Counted from the first letter of the stretch, positions 1 through 9,949 are shown. The stretch: 64,000 bases of DNA from Burkholderia oklahomensis C6786 (GCF_000959365.1 NZ_CP009555.1:1054001-1118000), one strand, 5' to 3'. Made by a program: numbers and translations. The notes: generated from the letters alone by a model not told the origin.

Positions 1-2217
1 GACGAGCTGCGCCTTGATCGTGGCGATCGCCGAGCGGCCGGCCACCGGGATTTCCTTTGCCTTCAGCGGCGCGCGGTAGCCCGCCGCCGCGAGGCCGCGC
101 GCTTCCTTCTTCGCGATGTCGAGCAGTTCGAACACGTTGAACACGATCGTGTCCGACGGCTTCACGTAGCCCATCGCACGCGCTTCGTGCGCGGACATCG
201 ACACCTTCGCCATCGCCGCGTTCTCGAACGACTTCGTCAGGAACTTGAGCAGCTCGCTCGTCAGGCCCGCCGCCGTCGCCGCGTCCGCCGCGCGCAGCGC
301 CGCTTCCTTCAGGCCGCCGCCCGCCGGCACGAGGCCGACGCCGACTTCGACGAGACCGATGTAGCTCTCGACGTGCACGACGCGCTTCGCGCTATGCAGC
401 ATCAGCTCGCAACCGCCGCCGAGCGCGAGGCCCGACACCGCCGCGACGACCGGCACGTTCGCGTACTTGACGCGCAGCATGCCTTCCTGGAACTTCTTCA
501 CGAACGGCTCGATGCCCTTCGCGCCGCCCATCATGAACGCGGGCATCGCCTCTTCGAGGTTCGCGCCGGCGGAGAACGGGCCGCCCGGGTTGCCGAGCTT
601 GAGCGACGTCGGCTGCCAGATCACGACGCCCTTGTAGTCCTTCTCCGCGAGCTCGATCGCCTGCACGAGGCCGTCGATCACGCTCGGGCCGATCGTGTTC
701 ATCTTCGACTTGAACGACACGATCACGACGTCGTCCTCGCCCGCACGGTCGTCGACCCATGCGCGCACCGAGTCGGTCTCGAACAGCGTCTTGCCGAACG
801 CCTTCGGATCGCGGCCCGCTTCGCCCAGGACCGGCGCACGGAACACCTGCTGGTCGTAGACGGCGAGCGTCGAGCGCGGCACGAAGCGCTTCGTCGCGGG
901 CGACCACGAGCCTTCGGCCGTGTGCACGCCGCCCTGCTCGGCGACGACGCCTTCGAACACCCACGCGGGCAGCGGCACGTTCGCGAGTGCCTTGCCGGCC
1001 GCGATGTCTTCCTGCACCCACTCGGCGACCTGCTTCCAGCCCGCGGCCTGCCAGCCTTCGAACGGACCTTCGTTCCAGGCGAAGCCCCAGCGTATCGCAA
1101 GGTCGACGTCGCGCGCGTTGTCGGCGATCGACTCGAGGTGGAGCGCGATGTAGTGGAACACGTCACGGAAAATCGACCACAGGAACTGCGCGTGCGGATG
1201 CTCCGTCTCGCGCAAGAGCTTCAGGCGCTCCGCGGACGGGCGCTTCAGGATGCGGCCGACGGTCTCGTCCGCCTTCGCGCCGGAGTCGACGTAGGCGCCC
1301 GTCTTCGCGTCGAGCACCTTGATCGCCTTGCCTTCCTTCTTGTAGAAGCCGCCGCCCGTCTTCTGGCCGAGCGCGCCCTGCTCGACGAGCTTCGCGAGCA
1401 CGGCGGGCGTCTTGTAGACCGGGAAGAACGGATCGTCGGCGAGGTTGTCCTGCATCGTCTTGATCACGTGCGCCATCGTGTCGAGGCCGACCACGTCCGC
1501 CGTGCGGAACGTCGCCGACTTCGCGCGGCCGAGGCGGCTGCCCGTCAGGTCGTCGACCTCGTCGAAGCGCAGGCCGAACTTCTCGGCCTCGGTGATCACG
1601 GCGAGAATCGAGAAGATGCCGACGCGGTTCGCGATGAAGTTCGGCGTGTCCTTCGCGCGCACGACGCCCTTGCCGACGACGCTCGTCAGGAACGTCTCGA
1701 GCTGGTCGACGATCTCGCCGCGCGTGTGCGCGGTCGGGATCAGCTCGACCAAGTGCATGTAGCGCGGCGGGTTGAAGAAGTGCACGCCGCAGAAGCGCGC
1801 CTTCAGCTCGTCGGCGAAGCCGTCGGACAGCGCCGTGATCGACAGGCCCGACGTGTTGGTCGCGAAGATCGCGTGCGAAGCGATGTGCGGCGCGACCTTC
1901 TTGTACAGGTCGTGCTTCCAGTCCATCCGCTCGGCGATCGCTTCGATCACGAGGTCGCATTCGGCGAGCTTCGCGATGTCGTCGTCGTAGTTCGCGGGTT
2001 CGAGGTACTTCGCGTCGTCCTTCACGCCGAACGGCGCGGGCGACAGCTTCTTCAGGTTCTCGATCGCCTTCAGCGCGATGCCGTTCTTCGGACCTTCCTT
2101 GGCGGGTAGATCGAACAGCAGCACCGGCACGCGCGCGTTGACGAGATGCGCGGCGATCTGCGCGCCCATCACGCCGGCGCCCAGCACGGCGACCTTGCGA
2201 ATGTTGAAATTGCTCAC
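1..2217 (-). CDS. 3-hydroxyacyl-CoA dehydrogenase / enoyl-CoA hydratase (FadB-like), C-terminus outside window
   Basis: This bifunctional beta-oxidation enzyme hydrates enoyl-CoA and oxidises 3-hydroxyacyl-CoA with NAD. The order is dehydrogenase first, then hydratase, the reverse of E. coli FadB. A Rossmann motif (VAVLGAGVMGAQ) lies at residues 9-20 and the FNPPRYMHLVEL signature follows about 130 residues later. The hydratase part is recognised by GLALGGGCELM and GLVEVGVGLVPAGGG near the left edge. About 739 codons are visible without a stop, so the final few dozen residues are missing. The start is GTG, chosen because GGAGGAG sits 6 bases upstream (about 2221-2228). It lies 115 bp downstream of the acyl-CoA dehydrogenase gene on the same strand, so the two probably form an operon, and a thiolase gene is expected beyond the left edge. 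Confidence 0.9.
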   Translation of the reverse strand, partial: MSNFNIRKVAVLGAGVMGAQIAAHLVNARVPVLLFDLPAKEGPKNGIALKAIENLKKLSPAPFGVKDDAKYLEPANYDDDIAKLAECDLVIEAIAERMDWKHDLYKKVAPHIASHAIFATNTSGLSITALSDGFADELKARFCGVHFFNPPRYMHLVELIPTAHTRGEIVDQLETFLTSVVGKGVVRAKDTPNFIANRVGIFSILAVITEAEKFGLRFDEVDDLTGSRLGRAKSATFRTADVVGLDTMAHVIKTMQDNLADDPFFPVYKTPAVLAKLVEQGALGQKTGGGFYKKEGKAIKVLDAKTGAYVDSGAKADETVGRILKRPSAERLKLLRETEHPHAQFLWSIFRDVFHYIALHLESIADNARDVDLAIRWGFAWNEGPFEGWQAAGWKQVAEWVQEDIAAGKALANVPLPAWVFEGVVAEQGGVHTAEGSWSPATKRFVPRSTLAVYDQQVFRAPVLGEAGRDPKAFGKTLFETDSVRAWVDDRAGEDDVVIVSFKSKMNTIGPSVIDGLVQAIELAEKDYKGVVIWQPTSLKLGNPGGPFSAGANLEEAMPAFMMGGAKGIEPFVKKFQEGMLRVKYANVPVVAAVSGLALGGGCELMLHSAKRVVHVESYIGLVEVGVGLVPAGGGLKEAALRAADAATAAGLTSELLKFLTKSFENAAMAKVSMSAHEARAMGYVKPSDTIVFNVFELLDIAKKEARGLAAAGYRAPLKAKEIPVAGRSAIATIKAQLV

Positions 2218-2332
2218 GGGACTCCTCCGGATTGAGCCGCGCGTCGCCGTTCGTATGGACGCGGGCGCGGCGTGTGAGTGCTAAGAATCGGTCGTTCGGG
2301 CGACGTGCGTCGCACGCCGCCCGGCGGTCGCG

Positions 2333-4120
2333 TTAGAACAGCGCTTCGTCGACTTCCATCATCGTCTTCCCGCCGGCGCGCGCGAGACGGATCGACGCCG
2401 CCGTTTCGGGCAAGAGGCGCGCGAAGTAGAAGCGCGCGGTCGCGAGCTTCGACTTGTAGAACGGATCGCCCGACGCTTCCTTGTCGAGCGCGATGCGCGC
2501 CATCCGCGCCCAGAAGTACGAGAACACCAGGTGACCGACGGTGCGCAGATACGGCACGGCCGCGGCGCCCACTTCGTCCGGGTTCTGCATCGCCTTCATG
2601 CCGATTTCCATCGTCAGCTTCTGCACCTTTTCGCCGATGTCGGCGAGCGGCGCGACGAATTCGGACATCTCGGGCTTCACGCCTTCTGCTTCGACGAACT
2701 CGGTGACGATCTTGCCGAACTTCTTCAGCTTCGCACCCATGTCGCCCAGCACCTTGCGGCCGAGCAGGTCGAGCGCCTGAACCGAGTTGGTTCCTTCATA
2801 GATCATGTTGATCCGCGCGTCGCGCACGTACTGCTCCATGCCCCACTCGGAGATGAAGCCGTGGCCGCCGTAGATCTGCATCGCGTGGTTCGTGCACTCG
2901 AACGCGTTGTCGGTCAGGAACGCCTTGATGATCGGCGTGAGGAGCGCGACGAGATCCTCCGCTTCCTTGCGCACCGCTTCGTCGGCGTGCGACAGCGCCT
3001 TGTCGATCTGCAGCGCCGACCAGTACGTGAACGCGCGCGCGCCTTCCGCGTACGCCTTCTGCGTGAGCAGCATGCGGCGCACGTCCGGGTGGACGATGAT
3101 CGGGTCGGCCGGCTTGTCCGGCGCCTTCGGGCCCGTCAGCGAGCGCATCTGCAGGCGCTCCTTCGCATACGTGAGCGAGTTCTGGTACGCGACTTCGGTG
3201 AGGCCGAGACCTTGCATGCCGACGCCGAGACGCGCGGCGTTCATCATCACGAACATCGCGTTCAAGCCCTTGTTCGGCTCGCCGATCATCCAGCCCTTCG
3301 CGTTGTCGAGGTTCATCACGCAGGTCGCGTTGCCGTGGATGCCCATCTTGTGCTCGATCGAGCCGCACTTGACGCCGTTGCGCTCGCCCGGCTCGCCCGA
3401 CGCGTCGGGGATGAACTTCGGCACGATGAAGAGGGAGATGCCCTTCGTGCCCTTCGGCGCGTCCGGCAGGCGCGCGAGCACGAGGTGGACGATGTTCTTC
3501 GAGAAGTCGTGTTCGCCGCTCGAGATGAAGATCTTGGTGCCGCTGATCGAGTACGAGCCGTCGCCGTTCGGCTCGGCCTTCGTGCGCAGGATGCCGAGGT
3601 CGGTGCCGCAGTGCGGCTCGGTCAGGCACATCGTGCCCGTCCATTCGCCCGCGACGAGCTTCGGCAGATAGACTTTCTGCAGCTCGGGCGCGCCGTGCGC
3701 GTGCAGGCATTCGTATGCGCCGTGCGACAGGCCCGGATACATCGTCCACGCCTGGTTCGCCGAGTTCAGCATTTCGTAGAGTGCGTTGTTGACGAACGCG
3801 GGCAGCCCCTGGCCGCCGTAGTCCGGATCGCAGCCGAGCGCCGGCCAGCCGGCCTCGACGTACTGCTGATACGCTTCCTTGAAGCCCGTCGGCGTCGTCA
3901 CGACGCCGTCGCCGACATACGTGCAGCCTTCACGGTCGCCGACCTGGTTGAGCGGGAAGAGCACCTCCGAGCAGAACTTGCCCGCTTCCTCGAGCACCTG
4001 GTTGATCGTGTCGGCGTCGAGATCAGCGTGCTTGGGCATCTGCTTGACCTCGGCTTCGACGTTCAGAAGCTCGTGCAACACGAATTGCATGTCGCGCAAC
4101 GGCGCGGCGTACTGTCCCAT
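2333..4120 (-). CDS. acyl-CoA dehydrogenase, long form with C-terminal extension
   Basis: A 595-residue FAD enzyme that oxidises acyl-CoA to trans-2-enoyl-CoA, the first step of beta-oxidation. It has the usual N-terminal, middle (MCLTEPHCGTDLG) and C-terminal acyl-CoA dehydrogenase domains. The catalytic base is likely the glutamate in MIYEGTNSVQALD. An extra C-terminal domain of about 120 residues is typical of the 590-600 residue FadE/DmdC-like class. The start MGQYAAPLRD was chosen because GGAGAG lies 4-10 bases upstream; an in-frame TTG at 4132 overlaps that ribosome site and is unlikely. It sits between a TetR gene (56 bp upstream) and the fadB-like gene. Substrate chain length cannot be read from the sequence. 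Confidence 0.92.
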   Translation of the reverse strand: MGQYAAPLRDMQFVLHELLNVEAEVKQMPKHADLDADTINQVLEEAGKFCSEVLFPLNQVGDREGCTYVGDGVVTTPTGFKEAYQQYVEAGWPALGCDPDYGGQGLPAFVNNALYEMLNSANQAWTMYPGLSHGAYECLHAHGAPELQKVYLPKLVAGEWTGTMCLTEPHCGTDLGILRTKAEPNGDGSYSISGTKIFISSGEHDFSKNIVHLVLARLPDAPKGTKGISLFIVPKFIPDASGEPGERNGVKCGSIEHKMGIHGNATCVMNLDNAKGWMIGEPNKGLNAMFVMMNAARLGVGMQGLGLTEVAYQNSLTYAKERLQMRSLTGPKAPDKPADPIIVHPDVRRMLLTQKAYAEGARAFTYWSALQIDKALSHADEAVRKEAEDLVALLTPIIKAFLTDNAFECTNHAMQIYGGHGFISEWGMEQYVRDARINMIYEGTNSVQALDLLGRKVLGDMGAKLKKFGKIVTEFVEAEGVKPEMSEFVAPLADIGEKVQKLTMEIGMKAMQNPDEVGAAAVPYLRTVGHLVFSYFWARMARIALDKEASGDPFYKSKLATARFYFARLLPETAASIRLARAGGKTMMEVDEALF

Positions 4121-4176
4121 GACTCTCTCCAAGATAAGGCAATCGGCTCGAGCTCCCGGCGGCGGTCGCGCCGCCG

Positions 4177-4776
4177 CTAACGGCTCTCGCTCTGGTACGA
4201 AACAATCGTCTTTTCAAGCGCGGCCCACGTGAGACGCACGGCGTCCGGCTGATGCAGGAAGCGTGCGTCGTGATGCAGACCGAGCGTGAAGCTGTACAAC
4301 TCGAAGAGCATCAGGTTCGGGTCCGTATCCGGACGCAGATGCCCCTCTTCCTTCGCCTGCGAAATGGCGCGCAGCAGCGCGGCGCGCCAAGCTTTCACGC
4401 TCGCGATCAGCTGCTCGCGCACCGCGCTGTCCGGACGGTCGTCGTATTCGACGGCGCCGCTGATGTAGATGCACCCCGTCGTCACTTCCTGGATGCGCTT
4501 CTCGATCCAGCGCGCGAGCATCGCCCGCAAGCGCGGCAGACCGCGCGGCTCGCGCAGGCTCGGAAAAAACACCTCGTTCTCGAAACGATGGTGGTACTCT
4601 CGCACGACCTCGACCTGCAAATCGTCGCGCGATCCGAAGTGCGCGAACACGCCGCTCTTGCTCATCTGCATGCGCTCGGCCAATAGGCCGATCGTCAGAC
4701 CCTCGAGCCCGTCACGGCTGGCAAGGTCCAATGCTGCTTCGAGTATCGCGGCACGCGTCTGTTCGCCTTTTCGCAT
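4177..4776 (-). CDS. TetR/AcrR family transcriptional regulator
   Basis: A 199-residue repressor-type protein. The N-terminal helix-turn-helix spans about residues 8-55 (TRAAILEAALDLASRDG, then GLLAERMQMSKSGVFAHF). The C-terminal half is a ligand-binding helical domain. It is the first gene of a same-strand set with acyl-CoA dehydrogenase and fadB-like genes, so an acyl-CoA-responsive regulator of fatty-acid degradation is the natural inference. A perfect inverted repeat at 4864-4881 upstream could be its own operator. The ribosome site is weak (AAAAGCT before ATG). Confidence 0.88.
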   Translation of the reverse strand: MRKGEQTRAAILEAALDLASRDGLEGLTIGLLAERMQMSKSGVFAHFGSRDDLQVEVVREYHHRFENEVFFPSLREPRGLPRLRAMLARWIEKRIQEVTTGCIYISGAVEYDDRPDSAVREQLIASVKAWRAALLRAISQAKEEGHLRPDTDPNLMLFELYSFTLGLHHDARFLHQPDAVRLTWAALEKTIVSYQSESR

Positions 4777-4863
4777 AGCTTTTAATAACCGTTCAAGGTG
4801 ACCGAATAAAATCGAACGGCCGTACTATTATTGAGTGCGGCCGTCGGCGAAACAAGGAAATTA

Positions 4864-4881
4864 TTAGAAATCGGTTTCTAA
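4864..4881. promoter_or_regulatory. perfect inverted repeat, candidate TetR operator
   Basis: TTAGAAA and TTTCTAA arms are separated by TCGG in the only long gap upstream of the tetR/acyl-CoA dehydrogenase operon. It lies 88-105 bp before the tetR start. A possible minus-strand promoter (TTGTTT, 18 bp, ATAATA) lies between the repeat and the gene. The shape resembles operators of PsrA/FadR-type TetR regulators, but the assignment is inference. Confidence 0.45.
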
Positions 4882-4964
4882 CCGTCCCCGCTATTTTGCA
4901 GGGTCGCGCGCCTTTGGAGGAGGCCCTGTGCAGGCCGTGGCGCGCGGCGTGTGTAAGCGAATGC

Positions 4965-6239
4965 TTAGTCGTATCCGCCGACTGTCAGGAGCTTCATCGC
5001 CCCCCGGTACGCGGTGTACGCGAACCAGTTCAGGAACCGCTCGACGGCCGGTCGCGCCGCGTAGAGCGCGGCGTCGATCTCGCGGCCGTCCGCGAACGCG
5101 GCGGAGATCGCATCGCGCAGCGCGGCGGTCTCGTCGCGATGCCGCACGAGCACGACGTTCGCCTCATTGTTCAGCATCAGGCTCAGCGCGTCCAGATTAG
5201 ACGAGCCGACGGTCGCCCAATGATCGTCGATCACCGCGACCTTGCCGTGCAGCATTGTCTTGTCGTACTCGGCGACGCGCACCCCGGAGCGCAGCAACGC
5301 ATGATATAGGAACGGCACCGCCATATCGAGCGACGCGAACTCGTTGCGGCCGATCAGGATCCGCACGTCGACGCCGCGGCGCGCGGCGCCCGCGAGCGCG
5401 CGGCGCAGCTTGCGCCCGGGCATGAAGTAAGGGTTGGCGAGCAGGATCGACTGGCGCGCGCGGCCGATCGCGGCGAGATACGCCTTTTCGATCGCACGGC
5501 GGTTCACGACGTTGTCGCGCGCGACGAACGCGACGCTCGGCTCGGTCACGTTACGCAGCGCGCCCGCCTTCACCCACCGGTGGCTGCGCATCCAGCGGCG
5601 AAAGCGCGCGGCGAACGCGGGACTGTCGACGCCGTGCGGCACGAACTCCGCGTAGCTCTTGTGGCCGGCGGCGATCCGGTGCCACTGCACCTCGAATGCG
5701 GCGCGCACGTCGGCGACGGCGGGCCCGTGCAGTTCGACCGCGAAATCCCAGCGCGGATACGGCAGGCGCTCGCCGCTCTGCTCGAAATCGTCGACGATGT
5801 TGATGCCGCCGCAGAACGCGTACGCGTCGTCGACGACCGCGAGCTTGCGGTGCGTGCGCGAGAAGCCGAAGCGGCCGAACAGATAGGGATTGTAGATCCG
5901 GTGCTCGATGCCCGCGTCCGGCCACGCGTCGAAGAGCGGCAGGCGCTCGGTGCCGATCCCATCGGTGATGACCCGCACGTGGACGCCGCGCGCGGCCGCG
6001 CGGATCAGCGCATCGGAGACCGCGCGCCCCACCGCGTCGTCGCAGAAGATGTAGGTTTCGAGCGCGACGCGCTCGCGGGCGGCGTCGATCCGCTCGATCA
6101 GCGCCGGGAAGAACGCGGCGCCGCCGTCGCAAAGCCGCACCGCGTTGCCGGACGTGAACGCGAGCCGCGACGCGGAGCCGCGCTCCTGCAGGAACATCTG
6201 CCGCAGCTGCGCGAGACGGTGCCGGGTCTTGCCGCTCAT
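4965..6239 (-). CDS. clsB: phospholipase D family cardiolipin synthase, ClsB-like
   Basis: A 424-residue phosphatidyltransferase likely to make cardiolipin at the inner membrane. Two HKD motifs are visible: HRKLAVVDDAYAFCGGIN in the first half and HGKVAVIDDHWATVGSSN in the second. There are no N-terminal transmembrane helices, which is the ClsB/YbhO pattern rather than ClsA. The start MSGKTRHRL overlaps the nudB stop by 4 bp, so translation is probably coupled. A longer reading upstream of this start is only the nudB region in another frame. ClsB versus another PLD-family lipid synthase is not fully resolved. Confidence 0.85.
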   Translation of the reverse strand: MSGKTRHRLAQLRQMFLQERGSASRLAFTSGNAVRLCDGGAAFFPALIERIDAARERVALETYIFCDDAVGRAVSDALIRAAARGVHVRVITDGIGTERLPLFDAWPDAGIEHRIYNPYLFGRFGFSRTHRKLAVVDDAYAFCGGINIVDDFEQSGERLPYPRWDFAVELHGPAVADVRAAFEVQWHRIAAGHKSYAEFVPHGVDSPAFAARFRRWMRSHRWVKAGALRNVTEPSVAFVARDNVVNRRAIEKAYLAAIGRARQSILLANPYFMPGRKLRRALAGAARRGVDVRILIGRNEFASLDMAVPFLYHALLRSGVRVAEYDKTMLHGKVAVIDDHWATVGSSNLDALSLMLNNEANVVLVRHRDETAALRDAISAAFADGREIDAALYAARPAVERFLNWFAYTAYRGAMKLLTVGGYD

Positions 6240-6712
6240 GCGGCGCGCGATGCGACGCGTTCGGGCAGTTGCAGGATCGCCTCGGCGTTCGACGGCGAGT
6301 AGCAGCGCGCGGCCGCTTCGCGGTAAGGCAGCCACAAATAGGCGGTGTGCTCGCGCGGCGACAGTGTCACGTCGATGCGGCCCGGCACCTCGAGGCCGAA
6401 CCAGTGCTCGATGTTGCGCGTGACGCCGGGCGCATAGCGGTGCAGGTACTGCGGGTAGATCGTGTATTCGATCGCGTGATGCCAATCGACAAGCGCGCTC
6501 GGCGGAATGCCGGGGCTGCCGACGACGATGCCCGTCTCTTCGGCGACTTCGCGCGCGGCAACCTGCTCGATCGGCTCGTCGAGCGCGTCCTTCGAGCCCG
6601 TCACGGACTGCCAGAAGTCGGGCTGATCGGCACGCTTGATGACGAGCACGTCGAGCGCGGGCGTATGGATTACGACGAGGACGGATTCGGGGATTTTCGG
6701 CGGTTTCGTCAT
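6236..6712 (-). CDS. nudB: Nudix hydrolase, dihydroneopterin triphosphate diphosphatase
   Basis: A 158-residue Nudix protein placed in folate synthesis, where it removes pyrophosphate from dihydroneopterin triphosphate. The Nudix box is GSKDALDEPIEQVAAREV followed by AEETGI; compared with G-x5-E-x7-REUXEEXGU it has one extra residue before the first glutamate. The N-terminal segment (VLVVIHTPALDVLVIKRADQ) and the FWQSVTGSK stretch are characteristic of NudB. It lies between aspS and clsB on the same strand. Confidence 0.85.
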   Translation of the reverse strand: MTKPPKIPESVLVVIHTPALDVLVIKRADQPDFWQSVTGSKDALDEPIEQVAAREVAEETGIVVGSPGIPPSALVDWHHAIEYTIYPQYLHRYAPGVTRNIEHWFGLEVPGRIDVTLSPREHTAYLWLPYREAAARCYSPSNAEAILQLPERVASRAA

Positions 6713-6793
6713 CGGGATGTCATCGGCGCCAGCCCGCTCGACGCGGCGGACAGCGCGGCACCGTCAAAAAAACCATGGGGCTGACTGTACCGC

Positions 6794-6822
6794 AAAAAAC
6801 GAAAAGGGCGCATCGCGCGCCC
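6794..6822 (-). terminator. Rho-independent terminator after aspS
   Basis: Read on the minus strand, GGGCGC and GCGCCC arms flank a 5-base loop and are followed by TTTTCGTTTTTT. It lies 115 bp downstream of the aspS stop and upstream of nudB, so nudB-clsB may have their own promoter. Confidence 0.75.
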
Positions 6823-6936
6823 ATTTCTGCGATTGCTCCCGGCTCCGGCCGGTTGCGGCCGGGGTCATCGGCCGCGCCGATCGCCGGCCGATCCACGACG
6901 GTCGAGGATCGGCCGCGGCCGGCGCGCGGGCGACCG

Positions 6937-8739
6937 TTACGCCTTCGGCTGCTCCGGCTGGCGCAAGCGGATGTGCAGCTCGCGCAGCTGGCGCTCGTCG
7001 ACGGGACTCGGCGCCTGCGTCAGCAGACACTGCGCACGCTGCGTCTTCGGGAACGCGATCACGTCGCGGATCGAATCGGCGCCCGCCATCATCGTGACGA
7101 TGCGATCGAGGCCGAACGCGATCCCGCCGTGCGGCGGCGCGCCGTATTGCAGCGCGTCGAGCAGGAAGCCGAACTTCGCCTGCGCCTCTTCCGCCCCGAT
7201 CTTCAGCGCGCGGAACACCTTGCTCTGCACGTCCTCGCGGTGGATACGCACCGAGCCGCCGCCGATTTCCCAGCCGTTCAGCACCATGTCGTATGCCTTC
7301 GCAAGGCAGCGGCCCGGGTCGGTCTCGAGGTACTCGAGATGCTCGTCCTTCGGGCTCGTGAACGGGTGATGCGCGGCGACGTAGCGCGCGTCTTCGTCGT
7401 CGTATTCGAACATCGGGAAATCGACGACCCACAGCGGCTTCCAGCCCGCTTCGACGAGGCCGTTCGCCTTGCCGAACTCCGAGTGGCCGATCTTCAGGCG
7501 CAGCGCGCCCAGGCTGTCGTTGACGACCTTCGCGCGGTCGGCCGCGAAGAAGATGATGTCGCCGTCTTCCGCGCCCGTGCGCTCGAGGATCGCCGCGATC
7601 GACGCGTCGTGCAGGTTCTTCACGATCGGGCTTTGCAGGCCGTCGCGGCCCTTCGCCTTCTCGTTGACCTTGATCCACGCGAGGCCCTTCGCGCCGTAAA
7701 TGCGCACGAACTCGGTGTAGCCGTCGATGTCGCCGCGCGTGAGCTCGGCGCCCTTCGGCACGCGCAGCGCCGCGACACGGCCGTCCTTCGTGTTGGCCGG
7801 CGTGCTGAACACCTTGAAGTCGACGTCCTTCATCGCGTCGGTGAGCTCGGTGAACTCGAGCTTCACGCGCAGGTCCGGCTTGTCCGAGCCGAAGCGCGCC
7901 ATCGCTTCCGAATGCGGCATCACCGGGAATTTCGCGGCCAGCTCGACGTCGATCGTCGTCTTGAAGATGTGACGGATCATGTCCTCGAACAGATCGCGGA
8001 TTTCCTGCTCGCCGAGGAACGACGTCTCGCAGTCGATCTGCGTGAATTCCGGCTGGCGGTCGGCGCGCAGGTCCTCGTCGCGGAAGCACTTCGTGATCTG
8101 GTAGTAGCGGTCGAAGTTCGCGACCATCAGCAGCTGCTTGAAGAGCTGCGGCGACTGCGGCAGCGCGAAGAACTGGCCGGCGTTCACGCGCGACGGCACG
8201 AGGTAATCGCGCGCGCCTTCCGGCGTGCTCTTCGTCAGCATCGGCGTCTCGATGTCGATGAAGCCCTGCTCGTCGAGGTACTTGCGCGCCTCGATCGCGA
8301 CGCGGTAGCGCAGGCGCAGGTTGTGCTGCATCTGCGGACGGCGCAGGTCGAGCACGCGATGCGTGAGGCGCGTGGTTTCCGACAGGTTGTCGTCGTCGAG
8401 CTGGAACGGCGGCGTGACCGACGCGTTCAGCACGTTCAGTTCGTGGCACAGCACTTCGATCTTGCCGCTCTTCAGGCCGGCGTTGATCGTGCCCTCCGGA
8501 CGGCCGCGCACGAGGCCCTTGATCTGGATGCAGAACTCGTTGCGCACGCCCTCGGCGGCAGCGAACATCTCGGCGCGGTCCGGATCGCACACCACCTGCA
8601 CGAGACCTTCGCGATCGCGCAGGTCGATGAAGATCACGCCGCCGTGATCGCGGCGACGGTGGACCCAGCCGCACAGCGACACCGTCTGGCCCAGCAGGTG
8701 TTCGGTCACGAGACCGCAGTATTCAGTTCGCATCGACAT
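6937..8739 (-). CDS. aspS: aspartyl-tRNA synthetase
   Basis: A 600-residue class II aminoacyl-tRNA synthetase that charges tRNA-Asp in the cytoplasm. The N-terminal OB-fold ([23 protein letters not shown]) binds the anticodon. The catalytic core carries motif 2 ([19 protein letters not shown]) and motif 3 ([16 protein letters not shown]), with a bacterial GAD insertion in between. Length and architecture match bacterial AspRS. Whether it also charges tRNA-Asn, as in many beta-proteobacteria, cannot be judged here. Two in-frame ATGs lie two codons apart (8739 and 8733); an AAAGAAAG stretch precedes both. Confidence 0.97.
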   Translation of the reverse strand: MSMRTEYCGLVTEHLLGQTVSLCGWVHRRRDHGGVIFIDLRDREGLVQVVCDPDRAEMFAAAEGVRNEFCIQIKGLVRGRPEGTINAGLKSGKIEVLCHELNVLNASVTPPFQLDDDNLSETTRLTHRVLDLRRPQMQHNLRLRYRVAIEARKYLDEQGFIDIETPMLTKSTPEGARDYLVPSRVNAGQFFALPQSPQLFKQLLMVANFDRYYQITKCFRDEDLRADRQPEFTQIDCETSFLGEQEIRDLFEDMIRHIFKTTIDVELAAKFPVMPHSEAMARFGSDKPDLRVKLEFTELTDAMKDVDFKVFSTPANTKDGRVAALRVPKGAELTRGDIDGYTEFVRIYGAKGLAWIKVNEKAKGRDGLQSPIVKNLHDASIAAILERTGAEDGDIIFFAADRAKVVNDSLGALRLKIGHSEFGKANGLVEAGWKPLWVVDFPMFEYDDEDARYVAAHHPFTSPKDEHLEYLETDPGRCLAKAYDMVLNGWEIGGGSVRIHREDVQSKVFRALKIGAEEAQAKFGFLLDALQYGAPPHGGIAFGLDRIVTMMAGADSIRDVIAFPKTQRAQCLLTQAPSPVDERQLRELHIRLRQPEQPKA

Positions 8740-8795
8740 GATGTTTGCTTTCTTTCGTAGTGATCAACGGGAAGAGCCGCACTCTCTCCCGGGCA

Positions 8796-9446
8796 TTACA
8801 GCGGCGGCTCGACGGGACGGCGCGCGGGCGCGGCGACGGGCGCCGGGGGCGCGACGACGCCCATCGAGACGATGTACTTGAGCGCGGCGTCGACCGACAT
8901 GTCGAGCTCGACGACCTCGCTTTTCGGCACCATCAGGAAGAAGCCGGACGTCGGATTCGGCGTCGTCGGCACGTAGACGCTCACGTGCTCTTCCTTCAGG
9001 TGATTGACCACGTCGCCGCCCGGCGTGCCGGTCAGGAACGCGATCGTATAGGAGCCGCGGCGCGGATACTCGATCAGGAGCGCCTTGCGGAACGCATTGC
9101 CGCTGCTCGACAAGAGCGTGTCGGACACCTGCTTCACGCTCGTGTAGATCGGCCCGACGACCGGAATGTGCCGCACGACCGCGTTCCACCAGGTGACGAG
9201 CTTCTGGCCGATGAAGTTCTGCGTCGCGAGCCCGACGACGAAGATGAACGCGAGCGTCAGCACCGCGCCGATCCCCGGCAGGCGGAAGCCGAGCAGCCGC
9301 TCCGGCTGCCACGATTCGGGCAAGAGGAGCAGCGTCTGATCCATCGTGCCGATGATGAGCCCGAGGACCCACAGCGTGATCGCGAGCGGAACGAGAACCA
9401 GGAGTCCCGTCAGAAACACCGATTTGAGGGTCGTCTTTTTCATCAT
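8796..9446 (-). CDS. DUF502 family inner-membrane protein
   Basis: A 216-residue protein with two hydrophobic segments near residues 8-32 and 56-76 (VFLTGLLVLVPLAITLWVLG; GIGAVLTLAFIFVVGLAT). A conserved soluble domain follows, containing VPTTPNPTSGFFLMVPKSEV, typical of DUF502. The tail is rich in Pro and Ala. The function is not established for the family. It lies 56 bp upstream of aspS and 67 bp downstream of the fmdB gene, all on one strand. Two adjacent ATGs make the start uncertain by one codon. Confidence 0.85.
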   Translation of the reverse strand: MMKKTTLKSVFLTGLLVLVPLAITLWVLGLIIGTMDQTLLLLPESWQPERLLGFRLPGIGAVLTLAFIFVVGLATQNFIGQKLVTWWNAVVRHIPVVGPIYTSVKQVSDTLLSSSGNAFRKALLIEYPRRGSYTIAFLTGTPGGDVVNHLKEEHVSVYVPTTPNPTSGFFLMVPKSEVVELDMSVDAALKYIVSMGVVAPPAPVAAPARRPVEPPL

Positions 9447-9513
9447 CTGCCGTCGAAAAATCGCGCCGGGACCTTAAGCGCAGGACGCGCCGCCGATACG
9501 GGCGGCGCGGCGA

Positions 9514-9849
9514 TCAAGTGCTGCTCGCGGGCGCGGCGGCGGCAGGCGCGGGCGCTGCCGGCGCGCTCGCCGAGCTGTCCGCCGCGGCGGGCGCGCTCGC
9601 CTTCTCGCCGCCCGCCTGGTCGCCGTTCGCGGCCGACGCACTCGCCGGCGCGCTCGCGCCGCTCGAGCCGCCGCGGAAATCGGTCACATACCAGCCCGAG
9701 CCCTTCAACTGGAATCCGGCCGCCGTGACCTGCTTGCGAAAAGCGTCCTTCCCGCATTCCGGGCACTGCGACAGCGGCGCGTCGCTCATTTTCTGAAGCA
9801 CATCCTTCGCGTGACCGCACGCTTCGCAACGATAGGCGTAGATCGGCAT
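9514..9849 (-). CDS. FmdB family zinc-ribbon protein
   Basis: A 111-residue small protein. The first about 42 residues form the FmdB-type zinc ribbon, with two CxxC pairs (CEAC and CPEC). The rest is a low-complexity Ala/Pro/Ser tail, probably disordered. A regulatory role is suggested by the family name but not proven. The ATG is clear, followed by PIYAYRCEACGH. It belongs to a same-strand run with the DUF502 and aspS genes, a common beta-proteobacterial arrangement. Confidence 0.85.
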   Translation of the reverse strand: MPIYAYRCEACGHAKDVLQKMSDAPLSQCPECGKDAFRKQVTAAGFQLKGSGWYVTDFRGGSSGASAPASASAANGDQAGGEKASAPAAADSSASAPAAPAPAAAAPASST

Positions 9850-9949
9850 GGTATTTTCCCGCAGAAACAATAACCGGTATAAAAAGCTTGCAAAGCTTTG
9901 AATTATAGCCGAAAGGCGGCCGCTATCCCCCGCCTCCGCGGGCGGGCCG

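Noticed and set aside
187..2109. Long plus-strand frame over the fadB-like gene
   Set aside because: The minus strand encodes clear dehydrogenase and hydratase motifs; the plus-strand product is Arg/Leu/Val-rich without motifs.
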